From an uncultured delta proteobacterium (GTDB lineage Bacteria > RBG-13-61-14 > DRUE01): a DNA stretch of 30,148 bases. Every line of letters starts with the position of its first letter. Within the stretch, counting starts at the first letter, position 1. Below are positions 15,368-24,700 of this stretch, one piece after another. The stretch covers positions 1-30,148 of the forward strand of contig CAIYYW010000060.1 in NCBI GenBank assembly GCA_903930515.1, written 5' to 3'. The notes beneath the pieces were generated by a model. That model saw only the letters and a list, made by a program, of their open reading frames with translations, had not been told where the DNA came from and searched no databases. Made by a program: the position numbers and the translations under genes.

Positions 15368-15835
15368 ATGACGGTGAAAAAGAAAAAGGGATGGCTGAAA
15401 TTTTTGCTCAAGGACTCGGTCCAGGGTTTTACCGAATATATCGGCCTGATCCCGGTGGCGATTGAAGCGGGCAAATTCGTCACCCGGGTCCGGCTGAAAA
15501 AGCAGTATCTTCAGCAGGACAATTTCGTTCACGCCGGCCTGATCTCTACCCTGGCCGACCATACCGCGGGCTACGCCTCTTACACCTTGGTCCCCCGGGA
15601 CCGGCGGATCCTGACCATTGAATACAAGATCAATTTCCTGAAGCCGGCCAAAGGGGAATACCTGGAATGCCGGGCCCGGGTGCTCAAGCCGGGAAAACAA
15701 ATCCTGGTGGCGGAGTCGGAAATCTTCGCGGTCAGCGGGAAGGAAACGGTCCTGGTGGCCAAGGCGTTGTTGACAATGGCCGCGGTTCCTAAAAATAAAC
15801 TGCCCCAGCCGACCATCCGTAAAAGCAAGAGGTGA
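15368..15835 (+). CDS. PaaI-type hotdog-fold thioesterase
   Basis: The 155-residue protein is a hotdog-fold acyl-CoA thioesterase of the PaaI/YiiD-like group. QDNFVHAGLISTLADHTAGYAS holds the catalytic segment (the family has 'HGG...ADxxxg'; here HAGLISTLADHT), followed by LTIEYKINFLKPAKGEYLECRARVLKPGK, the usual beta strands. It probably hydrolyses an acyl-CoA in the cytoplasm; the substrate is not predictable. GGGAGG lies seven bases upstream of the ATG. The first 15 residues (KKKKGWLKFLLKD) form a basic N-terminal extension. It stands alone between pfkA and the RNA-binding protein gene. Confidence 0.85.
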   Translation: MTVKKKKGWLKFLLKDSVQGFTEYIGLIPVAIEAGKFVTRVRLKKQYLQQDNFVHAGLISTLADHTAGYASYTLVPRDRRILTIEYKINFLKPAKGEYLECRARVLKPGKQILVAESEIFAVSGKETVLVAKALLTMAAVPKNKLPQPTIRKSKR

Positions 15836-16017
15836 CGCTTTTGGAGATGGAGCCAATCTTAATCAGGGTTGAATCAGGGAGGCTTTGGATGATAAATTTT
15901 CCCCGGACAGCCCCGGCCCCAGCTCTGGGATAACGCTCTGTTTTGCCTCGCGGCCTTGGAAGGGTTTGGTCGAAAAACACCTTTAGCAAAAAAATCGGGC
16001 GGGGCGGGGTTGCGTTT

Positions 16018-16046
16018 TTGACAAGTTTCTAAATTTGCGATATGCT
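16018..16046 (+). promoter_or_regulatory. Promoter of the RRM protein gene
   Basis: A perfect TTGACA (16018-16023) is followed after 17 bp by TATGCT (16041-16046). This predicts a leader of about 50 nt before the ATG at 16105. Confidence 0.65.
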
Positions 16047-16054
16047 TTTGATGA

Positions 16055-16071
16055 TCAGGAGAAAATCCTGA
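16055..16071 (+). promoter_or_regulatory. Leader hairpin of the RRM protein mRNA
   Basis: TCAGGA-GAAAA-TCCTGA is a perfect 6-bp stem with a 5-nt loop at the very start of the predicted leader. Location at the 5' end suggests mRNA stabilisation or autoregulation by the encoded RNA-binding protein; this is inference. Confidence 0.4.
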
Positions 16072-16104
16072 AATAAGAAAAGAAAAGGAGATATTGTAGG
16101 GAAA

Positions 16105-16383
16105 ATGAACATCTATGTAGGGAATTTATCGTACGAGGTCACCAGTGATGATTTGCGCGAGGCTTTTGGCGGATTCGGGCAGGTCGCCGTGGCCAATGTG
16201 ATTATGGATCGGCAGACCGGCAAATCCAAGGGCTTTGGTTTTGTGGATATGGCCAACCAAACCGAGGCTCAAGCTGCGATCGCCGGCCTGAACGGCTCGG
16301 ACTTGAAAGGCCGCAAGCTCAATGTCAGCGAAGCCCGTCCCAAGACCGAGCGTAGTCCCGGCTCCGAACGCGGCGGCCGTTAA
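16105..16383 (+). CDS. Small RRM-domain RNA-binding protein
   Basis: This 92-residue protein is a single RNA recognition motif. RNP2 is IYVGNL (residues 3-8) and RNP1 is KGFGFVDM (from Lys42), with Tyr4, Phe44 and Phe46 as the RNA-stacking aromatics. The short tail ends RPKTERSPGSERGGR. Such proteins occur in cyanobacteria, Deltaproteobacteria, spirochaetes and others, often as cold- or stress-induced RNA chaperones. The gene has its own promoter, a leader hairpin and a terminator at 16447. The ribosome site is ambiguous: AAGGAG lies 14 bases upstream and AGGG three bases upstream of the ATG. Confidence 0.95.
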   Translation: MNIYVGNLSYEVTSDDLREAFGGFGQVAVANVIMDRQTGKSKGFGFVDMANQTEAQAAIAGLNGSDLKGRKLNVSEARPKTERSPGSERGGR

Positions 16384-16446
16384 TCGCTCTGATGTAGATC
16401 CGCGGGACTAATCCCTGGTGAGATTTTAATCAGGACGCGATTGGTG

Positions 16447-16476
16447 CGCCCGGAGCAAGGCGGGTGTTTATTTTTT
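16447..16476 (+). terminator. Rho-independent terminator of the RRM gene
   Basis: CGCCCG (16447-16452) pairs with CGGGTG (16461-16466), with one G-U pair and an 8-nt loop. TTTATTTTTT follows directly on the plus strand. It lies 64 bp after the stop codon. Confidence 0.65.
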
Positions 16477-16515
16477 CAGCTCCAGCAGGTCGTAGAGCCG
16501 GCCGTCAATGAGGTT
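16468..16515 (-). other. In-frame, protein-like 15-codon tail after the amber stop of the receiver gene
   Basis: Directly after the TAG (16516-16518) of the receiver gene the same frame continues as NLIDGRLYDLLELKK and then TAA. Its composition looks like an amphipathic helix rather than random sequence. It may be a decayed C-terminus, a readthrough extension or chance. The receiver domain is complete without it. Confidence 0.3.
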
Positions 16516-16884
16516 CTAAGATCCCAATAGTTTTTTAACTTTGTTCCTTAATTCCTTGGGATCAAAAGGTTTCGGGATCAAGTCGTCTCCTCCGCTGGCC
16601 TTGGCAGTGGCTTCCACCGAGGCCTCGCCCCGGGCGGTAATGAATGCAATAATGATGTTTTTGGTTTCCGGGTTATTTTTCAGTTCCTTGCACACCCGGT
16701 ATCCGGTCATTCCCGGCATCATGATATCCAGGATAATCAAATCCGGATTGACGGTCCGGGCCAGATTCAGCGCTTCCACGCCATCGCCGGCCTCGTAAAA
16801 TTCATAAGGCTCTATTTGGAGGCAGATTTTAATCGCCTGCCGGATGAAGTCTTCGTCGTCCACAATCAAGATTTTTTTTGCCAT
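16516..16884 (-). CDS. Single-domain response regulator (CheY-like receiver) 1
   Basis: The 122 residues are a bare receiver. Asp9 and Asp10 form the acidic pocket and Asp53 in LIILDIMMPG is the phosphoacceptor; the Thr of FITARG and the Lys of PKPFDP complete the site. There is no output domain, so it acts by protein contact or in a phosphorelay. It aligns without gaps over its first 53 residues with the receiver at 17455-17826, a paralogue in the same operon. It is the last gene of the kinase operon, 61 bp after the ankyrin gene. The ribosome site is weak (GGGAT about eight bases upstream). An in-frame tail follows its TAG stop. Confidence 0.92.
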   Translation of the reverse strand: MAKKILIVDDEDFIRQAIKICLQIEPYEFYEAGDGVEALNLARTVNPDLIILDIMMPGMTGYRVCKELKNNPETKNIIIAFITARGEASVEATAKASGGDDLIPKPFDPKELRNKVKKLLGS

Positions 16885-16945
16885 ATTCTATCCCGCTCAG
16901 CGCTCAATTTTTTTCCCCATCTCTCCCCGGATAGCCCCCGGACCG

Positions 16946-17386
16946 TCATTCCAGGCCGCCTTTGCCGCGGAGCAGATCAATGAGTTCCTGGTTTTCATTC
17001 AAAACCGCGGTACGCAAAGGGGATATCCCGAAAATATCCCGGGCATTCACCTCCGCGCCCCGGTCCAGAAGCATTTTGGCAATCTCAACATCGCCGGTTA
17101 TGGCGGCCCAATGGAGCGGCGTTTCCCCGTCATGGTTCTTGCAGTTGAGATCGGCCTTATGGTTGAGCAAGAGTTCCACCACCTCCCGGTTGCACGAGAC
17201 CACGGCCCACAAAAGCGGGGTACTGCCATCCTCATCCTGGATATTTACCTTCGCCCCTTGGGCGAGCAATTGCTCGCAGCGTCGCTGGTCGCATTCGCCC
17301 GCGGTTTCTTTCAAGAGGCGCGCATCCTGCTCGGTCAAGCCTTTGCCCTTTGGGTTTTTTGGATCTCCGGGTTCTTGGTTTTCCAT
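16946..17386 (-). CDS. Ankyrin-repeat protein
   Basis: The 146-residue protein has about four ankyrin repeats after a hydrophilic first 20 residues. They fall at about 21-52, 53-85 (DGSTPLLWAVVSCNREVVELLL), 86-118 (DGETPLHWAAITGDVEIAKMLL) and 119-146. It has no signal peptide, so it is probably a cytoplasmic protein-protein adaptor. The ATG has GAGG six bases upstream. The 68 bp between it and the upstream receiver hold a 16-codon basic ORF (MKKEKRTNPSRRKKMR) ending on the ribosome site; I do not call it as a gene. Lying between two receivers, it is a candidate partner or scaffold for them. Confidence 0.9.
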   Translation of the reverse strand: MENQEPGDPKNPKGKGLTEQDARLLKETAGECDQRRCEQLLAQGAKVNIQDEDGSTPLLWAVVSCNREVVELLLNHKADLNCKNHDGETPLHWAAITGDVEIAKMLLDRGAEVNARDIFGISPLRTAVLNENQELIDLLRGKGGLE

Positions 17387-17454
17387 CTTTACCTCATCTT
17401 TTTCCGGCGGCTTGGATTTGTTCGCTTCTCTTTTTTCATCTTTGCGCCTGTGCC

Positions 17455-17826
17455 CTACTCTTGCTCCAGGAGTTTCCGGACTTTGGATCTAAGTTCCGCC
17501 GGAGTAAATGGTTTGACCAGGTAATCGTCTCCGCCTTTGAGTTCGCCGAGTCTTTGGGAAGGAGAACTTTTGCGGCCGGTCAGGAAGATCACCCGAATGC
17601 CTTGAGTCTCCGGGTCGGCTTTGATTTCCTCGCAGACCGCATACCCCCATTTATCCGGCAACATCAAATCCAGGATGATCAAATCCGGCTTGAGTTCCCT
17701 GGCCATCCTCAGGGTTGAATTGCCGTCCGCCGCTTCAAACATTTCGTAACGGTCGCTTTTCAGGCATTCCTTAACGGTTTTCCGGATGGTTTCTTCATCG
17801 TCCGCAATCAGGATCTTTTTAACCAT
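17455..17826 (-). CDS. Single-domain response regulator (CheY-like receiver) 2
   Basis: A 123-residue receiver with Asp9/Asp10, phosphoacceptor Asp53 (LIILDLMLPD), Thr in FLTGRK and Lys in YLVKPF. No output domain is attached. It follows the histidine kinase by 16 bp, with AAGGAG right after the kinase stop, so it is the most likely direct phosphate acceptor. It is a paralogue of the receiver at 16516-16884. The beta4-alpha4 region (GRKSSPSQRLGELKGGDDY) differs from its paralogue, so the two probably see different partners. Confidence 0.93.
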   Translation of the reverse strand: MVKKILIADDEETIRKTVKECLKSDRYEMFEAADGNSTLRMARELKPDLIILDLMLPDKWGYAVCEEIKADPETQGIRVIFLTGRKSSPSQRLGELKGGDDYLVKPFTPAELRSKVRKLLEQE

Positions 17827-17842
17827 TTGCGTGTCTCCTTTG

Positions 17843-20356
17843 CTATTTTTGCTCCTGGGCGAGCGGAACCAGGAAATAGAAATTGCTTCCCTTTCCCGGC
17901 TCGCTTTTCACCCCGACCCGTCCCCCGTGGAATTCCACGATCTGTCGGGCAAGGGCGAGGCCCAATCCGCTCCCCGAGAGCCTCTTCTCAGAAGGATTGT
18001 GCAATTGCGAGAATTTGTCAAATAATTTATCCTGCAGTTCCGCGGGAATGCCCGGACCGGTGTCGGAAACCGAAATCCGAGCCAAGTGGGCTCCGTCTTC
18101 CAAGGCCACCTCCAGTTCCACCAGAATCCGGCCTTGTTCCGGGGTGAATTTGATGGCATTGGACAGGAGATTGGCCAGGGCCTGAAGCATCCGGTCGCGG
18201 TTGCCCCGGATGATGATTTCCCGCTCCGGAACCTTCTTTTCCAATTTTAGGTTTTTTTCGCGGACCAGCCCCATAAAGGCCTCCACTGATTCATTGACCA
18301 GCCCCCTGAGCCCCAGATCGGTCAAGTCCATCTCCATCCTTCCCGCCTCAAAGCGCTGGATGTCTAGCAGGTCGTTAATGAGCCGGGTGAGCCGGTCGCT
18401 TTGCTGGAGAATTATATTGAGGTATTTTTTCTGGCTCTCTTCATCAATTTGGCCGATCTGTTCCCGCATGATTTCCGCATAGGCCTTGATCCCGGTCATG
18501 GGCGTGCGCAGGTCATGGGAGACCATGGACAGGAAATTGTCTTTCAATTCGTTGATCTTCTTGAGCTCCCGGTTGGAGATCTTCAGTTCCACCAATTTCT
18601 TTAATTCCTTGACCCGGTGGGCGTTCTCAATGGACATCGCGGTCTGCATCATCAAGGTCTGCAGCAACTCAATATCCTCGCTGGAATACCAGGCGCCGTT
18701 ATTTTTCGGCCCGAGCCCCAGTATTCCAGTCATCCGGATCTCATAATAAATGGGGATCAATAAAACCAGTTTCAGGTTTTTCATGAATTCAAGCATCGGC
18801 CCGCGTTCCGGATTGGGCGGTAACATCCGTTCCAGGTCATTGATCTGGATGCTTTTCCCGCTGGTTTCCATTAGATATTTTAAAAGATGATCGGTATTGG
18901 GCAGAACCTCAACCGGCAATTGGTCTTCCGGATTGTCCGCGTGGAGTTGCGCCCCTCGGGACGGGTCCCGAAGCACGGCCACCTTGAGGGAACCGCGATC
19001 CTTGTCCCGGAGCAGGATGCAGCCGTTTTGAATCTTGATTGAGTCCATCACCATATCCAGGATCTGCTTGAGCAGCGGCTCCAGCTCAATAATGCTGTTC
19101 AGGATCTTGGCGGCCCGGCGCAAAGTTTTCTGATATTCATATTTCTCGCCGAAAAACCTGCGCTCCAGAGCCTGATCAATCCTATTATGCAGGGGACGGA
19201 CCATGACCAGCATGATAAAAATGGTTATGACCGCGGCCACCTGCGAGGGCTGTCCGGTGATTTTTTCCAGGGACAGGCTCAGGCCGCTGATGAGCAGGAA
19301 CGAGACCACGATCACGAACATGCTGACGATGAGGTACCCGGCGCTCCTTCGGATCAGTACATCCACATCAAAAAGATTGTGTTTGATAATCGCGTAGGCC
19401 ACGCTCAGGGGAAAGGTCGCGAACAGAATGAACAACCAGAAGAAATTGAGGACCTTGAGGACCAGGGACGCGAACAGGCCGAAGCCGCCCAGGACTGCGG
19501 TAAGCGCAAAGGCGTAGACCACGATTTTGGCTCTTTGCCTGACCACCGCGTCCTGGGAGATGACAAAGGACCGGATCATAAGGATGGAGCCGAGCGCGAA
19601 GCCGAGTATGAGGTCGGCGAGGAAGATTTTATCCACGATCAGGAATTTGGAAAGCTGGGGCACATAGTGGATATAAAAGACGACCAGGGGAACGGTGGTT
19701 ACGACGATCAAAAAGATGACCGGTTTCTTGAATTTGAGTTCAACCGGGAAATAGAGGCTCAGCAGCAGGACCGTTGGTCCCAGAATGGTGAGAAAGACCA
19801 GGGGGAACAGGTTGGAATTGTCAATGCAATATCCGGGCGTGGCCACCATGGACAGGCCGGTGGTTCCCGCCAGGAGAAAGGCCCGGCTGGCGGAGTTGTT
19901 GGGTTTGAGAAAAAAGGCGGTCAGGCCGGCCAGGTAGTAAGCGGTGCCCATCAGCATCCAGATCAGGGTGATGGTCAGGTAATCCCGGAGGGTGAACAGT
20001 GGCACCGGGATGGTCAAACGGAACTCACGGTTTCCGCGCCTGATGGTATAGGTCAACGGGGTTCCCGGCCGGCTCGACCGTACCAAGGCCCGGACTTGTT
20101 CGGAATTGGATACCGGTTGCCCGTCCACCGCGAGCACAATGTCTCCGAATTTGACGCCCCGCTGAATGCCTTCCCATTGCGGCAGATAAATTACCGGCAC
20201 CAAATTATTGCGGAGCATTAAAAAACCAGGGAACGGGCGGTTAATGGAAGTGCGGGTGTGGAGGATGCAATGCAACGAAATAAAAACATAGAGGGCGGCC
20301 ATGCCCCCGATGACAATATTGCGGCCCCGATTCCCAATCTGGTATTTTCCAGTCAT
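17843..20356 (-). CDS. Multi-TM histidine kinase with PDZ and GAF domains
   Basis: This 837-residue kinase has a first membrane helix (about 13-33), an extracytoplasmic PDZ-like domain (about 54-116) with WEGIQRGVKFGDIVLAVDGQ, and about eight membrane segments to residue 370. A GAF domain (about 410-560) follows, then a HisKA domain with the phosphorylated His614 in SMVSHDLRTP. The HATPase domain has an N box near 735 (NLLSNAIKFTP), DTGPGIP and GSGLGLALA. I start at ATG 20354-20356 (MTGKYQIG), with AAGG upstream. An earlier ATG at 20380 overlaps the likely -10 box. The PDZ domain may sense an envelope ligand or peptide, while GAF adds a small-molecule or redox input. First gene of a kinase-receiver-ankyrin-receiver operon, divergent from the efflux operon. 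Confidence 0.92.
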   Translation of the reverse strand: MTGKYQIGNRGRNIVIGGMAALYVFISLHCILHTRTSINRPFPGFLMLRNNLVPVIYLPQWEGIQRGVKFGDIVLAVDGQPVSNSEQVRALVRSSRPGTPLTYTIRRGNREFRLTIPVPLFTLRDYLTITLIWMLMGTAYYLAGLTAFFLKPNNSASRAFLLAGTTGLSMVATPGYCIDNSNLFPLVFLTILGPTVLLLSLYFPVELKFKKPVIFLIVVTTVPLVVFYIHYVPQLSKFLIVDKIFLADLILGFALGSILMIRSFVISQDAVVRQRAKIVVYAFALTAVLGGFGLFASLVLKVLNFFWLFILFATFPLSVAYAIIKHNLFDVDVLIRRSAGYLIVSMFVIVVSFLLISGLSLSLEKITGQPSQVAAVITIFIMLVMVRPLHNRIDQALERRFFGEKYEYQKTLRRAAKILNSIIELEPLLKQILDMVMDSIKIQNGCILLRDKDRGSLKVAVLRDPSRGAQLHADNPEDQLPVEVLPNTDHLLKYLMETSGKSIQINDLERMLPPNPERGPMLEFMKNLKLVLLIPIYYEIRMTGILGLGPKNNGAWYSSEDIELLQTLMMQTAMSIENAHRVKELKKLVELKISNRELKKINELKDNFLSMVSHDLRTPMTGIKAYAEIMREQIGQIDEESQKKYLNIILQQSDRLTRLINDLLDIQRFEAGRMEMDLTDLGLRGLVNESVEAFMGLVREKNLKLEKKVPEREIIIRGNRDRMLQALANLLSNAIKFTPEQGRILVELEVALEDGAHLARISVSDTGPGIPAELQDKLFDKFSQLHNPSEKRLSGSGLGLALARQIVEFHGGRVGVKSEPGKGSNFYFLVPLAQEQK

Positions 20357-20379
20357 AAGCGCCTTTTTTCCCCTATTCA

Positions 20380-20408
20380 TATATATCAAACATAAATAGG
20401 TAAAGCAA
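20380..20408 (-). promoter_or_regulatory. Candidate promoter of the histidine kinase operon
   Basis: TTGCTT (20403-20408) and TATATA (20380-20385) are spaced by 17 bp on the minus strand, just upstream of the chosen kinase start. The -35 match is weak. Confidence 0.3.
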
Positions 20409-20584
20409 TTCCCCCAAAATCCGCGATGGTAATTTGGGTGGATTCGGGCCACGCCGAAAACTGTCCCCCCAGAGGGCATTGTCCCGGTTTTCAGACCCTG
20501 ATCAATGACTGGGAGAATTTCTTCAGCTACTACGGCTGCCAGGCCGGGTTTCGCGGCATCTATTCAAAAAGTCCCAAAATGTTT

Positions 20585-20590
20585 TATAAT
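20585..20590 (+). promoter_or_regulatory. Candidate -10 box of the efflux operon
   Basis: A perfect TATAAT lies 30 bp upstream of the membrane-fusion gene ATG. No good -35 is visible at normal distance, so an activator may be needed, or the match may be chance. Confidence 0.35.
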
Positions 20591-20620
20591 CAGTTCCAGT
20601 TGAAAAAGCGGGGGAGTTGG

Positions 20621-21769
20621 ATGATAAAATTAAAGGTCAGGATTATTGCAGGCTGCTTGGGCTGGTATTTGGCTGTTTCCGGGATGGCGGTTTTGTCCGG
20701 TTGTTCCCGAGGCCAATCCAACGCTTCGCTTCACGAAATGAAGGCCCCGGTCAAGGTCGCCGTGGTCCAGAGCAAGGACATCCCGGTGGAGGTCTCGGAG
20801 ATCGGCGCGGTTGAAGCGATTTCATCGGTGGAAATCAAGTCGCAGGTCACCGGTTATCTGACCGGGATCTATTTCCAGGAAGGCCAGGAGGTAAAGGGGG
20901 GGGATTTATTGTTTCAAATTGACCCGAGGCCGTATCAAAATAATCTCGCGCAACTCCAAGCCAACCTCGCCAAAGACCGCTCCCAGATGGAAAACGCGCA
21001 GGTGGAATCCGACCGGTACGATCAGTTGATCAAGAAGGACTTGATCTCCAAAGAGCAATCCGACCAGGTGCGCACCAACTGGGAAGCCCTGAAAGGGGTG
21101 GTTAAATCGGACCAAGCCGCGCTTAGGAACGCTTCTCTTCAGTTGTCTTACTGCGCCATTTCCGCTCCCATCGCCGGAAGGACCGGGGCCCTGTTCGCTC
21201 ACAAGGGGGACCTGGTGAAAGAGAACGATACCGGCTCATTGGTCGTGATCAACCAGTTGCAGCCAATTTATGTCAGCTTTGCGGTGCCGGAGCAATACCT
21301 TGCTGAAATCAGGAAATATAATGAAAGCGGAGAGCTGGAAGTGCTGGTGTCTATTCCAGGCCGGGGGTCTGCCGGGCCGGAGCTTGCGGGCAAGCTCAGC
21401 TTCATTGACAACGCGGTTGACCGCGCCACCGGGACCATCCGGCTCAAGGCCACTTTTGCCAACGAGCAAGAGCTGCTTTGGCCGGGGCAATTCGTGGACT
21501 CCAAACTGAAATTATCCACCAGGAAGAATGCCACGGTGGTTTCCGGACAGGCGGTCCAGACCGGACAGAACGGTCAATATGTATATGTGGTCAAGCCGGA
21601 CCTGTCCGTGGAAATGCGCCCGGTGGTATCCTCCGGAACGGTCAATGACGATGCGGTGATTGAGAAAGGGCTGGTTCCGGGGGAAAAAGTGGTCACGGAC
21701 GGACAACTACGATTATTCCCGGGGGCGAAAGTAGAGATCCAGGAACCCCAAACCCCCAAGGGCAACTGA
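20621..21769 (+). CDS. RND efflux membrane-fusion lipoprotein (HlyD/MdtA type)
   Basis: The 382-residue adaptor has a lipoprotein signal with lipobox VLSGC. A barrel-sandwich (lipoyl) half ending SQVTGYLTGIYFQEGQEV follows, then a helical hairpin rich in Gln and Lys (LAQLQANLAKDRSQMENAQVE...). The second lipoyl half is ISAPIAGRTGALF, and beta-barrel and membrane-proximal domains complete it. It links an inner-membrane RND pump to an outer-membrane channel. I start at ATG 20621: GGGGAG lies five bases upstream and a signal sequence follows. A 65-residue upstream in-frame stretch is not protein-like. The RND permease begins six bases after its stop. No TolC-type gene is in the window. Confidence 0.94.
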   Translation: MIKLKVRIIAGCLGWYLAVSGMAVLSGCSRGQSNASLHEMKAPVKVAVVQSKDIPVEVSEIGAVEAISSVEIKSQVTGYLTGIYFQEGQEVKGGDLLFQIDPRPYQNNLAQLQANLAKDRSQMENAQVESDRYDQLIKKDLISKEQSDQVRTNWEALKGVVKSDQAALRNASLQLSYCAISAPIAGRTGALFAHKGDLVKENDTGSLVVINQLQPIYVSFAVPEQYLAEIRKYNESGELEVLVSIPGRGSAGPELAGKLSFIDNAVDRATGTIRLKATFANEQELLWPGQFVDSKLKLSTRKNATVVSGQAVQTGQNGQYVYVVKPDLSVEMRPVVSSGTVNDDAVIEKGLVPGEKVVTDGQLRLFPGAKVEIQEPQTPKGN

Positions 21770-21775
21770 GACTCT

Positions 21776-24700
21776 ATGAATATCACGGAGCTTTTCATCC
21801 GCCGTCCCGTAATGACCACCCTGGTGATGTCTGCGATCCTGATCTTCGGCGTGGTCAGCTTCAGGCTGCTCCCGGTGAGCGACCTCCCCAATGTGGACTT
21901 CCCGACGATTTCCGTATCCGCCTCGCTGCCGGGCGCCAACCCGGACACCATGGCCGCGGCGGTGGCCACCCCTCTGGAGCGCCAGTTTTCCAACATCGCC
22001 GGACTGGACTCGATGAGTTCCTCTTCCGGACTGGGCTCCACCCAGATCGTGCTCCAATTCAATCTCAGCCGGAACATAGACGCCGCAGCCCAGGATGTGC
22101 AAGCCGCAATCGCAAAGGCCTCCCGCCAGTTGCCCCCGGAGATGCGCACCCCGCCTTCCTATCAGAAGGTCAATCCCGCGGATTCGCCCATCCTTTACCT
22201 GACGCTCGGCTCGGCGACCCTGCCGCTTTCCGCGGTGGACGAATACGCGGAAACACTGCTGGCCCAACGGATCTCAATGGTCAGCGGGGTGGCGCAGGTG
22301 CAGGTATTCGGTTCTCAAAAATATGCCGTGCGCATCCAGCTTGATCCGAATCTTCTTGCCGCCAGGGGTATCGGCATAGATGAGGTGGCCTCCGCGGTGG
22401 ACCAGCAAAATGTCAACCTTCCCGCGGGCGTGCTCCAGGGAAATTTCAAAGCCTACACCATTGAAGCGAACGGACAGCTTGCCACCTCGGCCGAGTATCG
22501 TTCCCTGATTGTCACCTACCGGAACGGCTCGCCGGTGAGGCTCCAGGACCTGGGGCAGGTGCTGGACTCGGTGGAAAACGATCGGGTGGCCAACTGGTAC
22601 AACGGCTCCCGCGCGATTATGCTCGCGGTTCAGCGCCAACCCGGAACCAATACCGTGAAGGTAGTGGACGGCATCCGGAAAATACTGCCCTCCTTTAAGC
22701 AGCAACTGCCCGCCTCAGTCAACCTGGACCTGATGTATGACCGGTCCCAGACCATCCGCCAATCCGTTAACGATGTTGAGTTCACCCTCCTGCTCGCCAT
22801 CGGCCTGGTGGTGCTGGTGATTTTCCTGTTCCTGAGAAATCTCTCCGCCACCATCATTCCCAGCCTGGCGCTCCCCATCTCCATCATCGGCACTTTCGCG
22901 GTGATGTATTTACTCGGGTTCAACCTGGACAACCTCTCCCTGATGGCCTTGATCCTGGCGGTGGGATTCATCGTGGATGACGCGATCGTGATGCTGGAAA
23001 ACATCGTGCGCCACGCCGAAGCCGGGCAGGGGATTATGGACGCGGCATTGGACGGCTCCAAGGAAATTACCTTTACCATCATCTCAATGACCCTATCCCT
23101 GGTCGCGGTGTTTGTGCCGGTATTGTTTATGGGAGGAATCCTGGGAAGATTGTTCCACGAATTCGCCATTACCATTGCCGTGGCCATTCTTGTTTCCGGC
23201 CTGGTCTCCCTGACCCTTACCCCGATGCTCTCCTCCCGGTTCCTAAAACACCAGACCCAGGCGGAGGGAGAGCGCCACAAGCTCTATCAAGTTTCCGAGC
23301 AGGCCTTCAACACCCTGCTCCGGGGATACGATTCAAGCTTGAAATGGGCGATCCGCCACCGCCTGCTCACGCTGATCGTGGCGATTATTTTCCTTTTCTT
23401 GTCCGGATACCTATTTCTGGTCGTCCCGAAAGGTTTTATTCCCAGCGAAGATGCCGGCTTGCTCCGGGGGGTCACCGAAGCCAGCCAGGGAATCTCGTTT
23501 GAGTCAATGAAAAAACATCAGTTGGAAATAGCCAAAATCATCAGCCAGGACCCGAATGTGGAATCGTTTATGTCCAATGTCGGCTCCGGCGGGGGAGCCG
23601 GCAACGCCGGGCGGCTTTTTCTCAAGCTCAAGCCGGCCAAGATGAGGAAATTGAACGCGGACCAGGTGGTTCAGGAACTTCGTCCCAAACTGGCCTCTGT
23701 TCCCGGGATCAAGGTTTATTTGCAAAATCCGCCCACCATCGCGATCGGAGGGATGCAGTCCAAGAGCCAGTATCAATTCACTTTGCAGAGCACCAGTTCA
23801 GAGGAGCTTTATAAATGGGAGCCGGTCCTGGAATTGAAACTAAAGGAATTACCCGCGCTCCAGGATGTTAACAGCGACCTCCTGATCGCCAACCCCCGGG
23901 TCAATGTGGCAATAGACCGGGACAAAGCCTCCAGCCTGGGAGTGACCGCGGAGCAGGTGGAAAACGCCTTTTATACCGCTTACGGCACCCGCCAGGTCTC
24001 AACCATCCTCACCGCCAGCAACGAGTACCAGGTGATCCTGGAACTGGAAGACCAATACCAGATGGACCCCTCCGCGATGTCGCGCCTTTATATCCGGTCC
24101 TCAAGCGGGGCCCTGGTGCCGCTGGAAAGCGTGGCCACTTTGAAATCTTCGGTCGGGCCGGCCACCGTCAACCATATCGGGCAACTGCCCTCGGTGACCA
24201 TCTCCTTCAACCTCGCCCCGGGAGCTTCCCTGGGAGACGCCCTTGCCGAAATTCAGAAAATCGCCAATCAGACCCTTCCCGGAACCATCGTCACCGGTTT
24301 CCAGGGAGCCGCCCAGGCCTTCCAAGCCTCGCTCCAGGGATTATGGGTGCTCCTGATCCTGGCCATCCTGGTGATTTACCTCGTGCTCGGAATTCTGTAT
24401 GAAAGTTTTATTCATCCCATCGTTATCCTCTCCGCGCTTCCCTTTGCCGGGGTCGGCGCCCTGATCACCCTGATGATCTTCCGGACCGACCTCAGCATCT
24501 ACGCCTTCGTGGGGGTGATCATGCTGGTCGGATTGGTAAAGAAAAACGGGATTATGATGATTGACTTCGCGCTCGCGGCTGAGCGGACGGAAAAAATGGA
24601 GCCGGCTGAAGCCATCTACCAGGCCTGCCTGATCCGGTTCCGACCGATTATGATGACCACTATGAGCGCCCTGATGGGGACCCTCCCCATCGCGGTCGGG

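Noticed and set aside
17387-17454. Small ORF MKKEKRTNPSRRKKMR between a receiver and the ankyrin gene
   Set aside because: Sixteen codons with no ribosome site and no similarity; its end on the ankyrin ribosome site may be chance.
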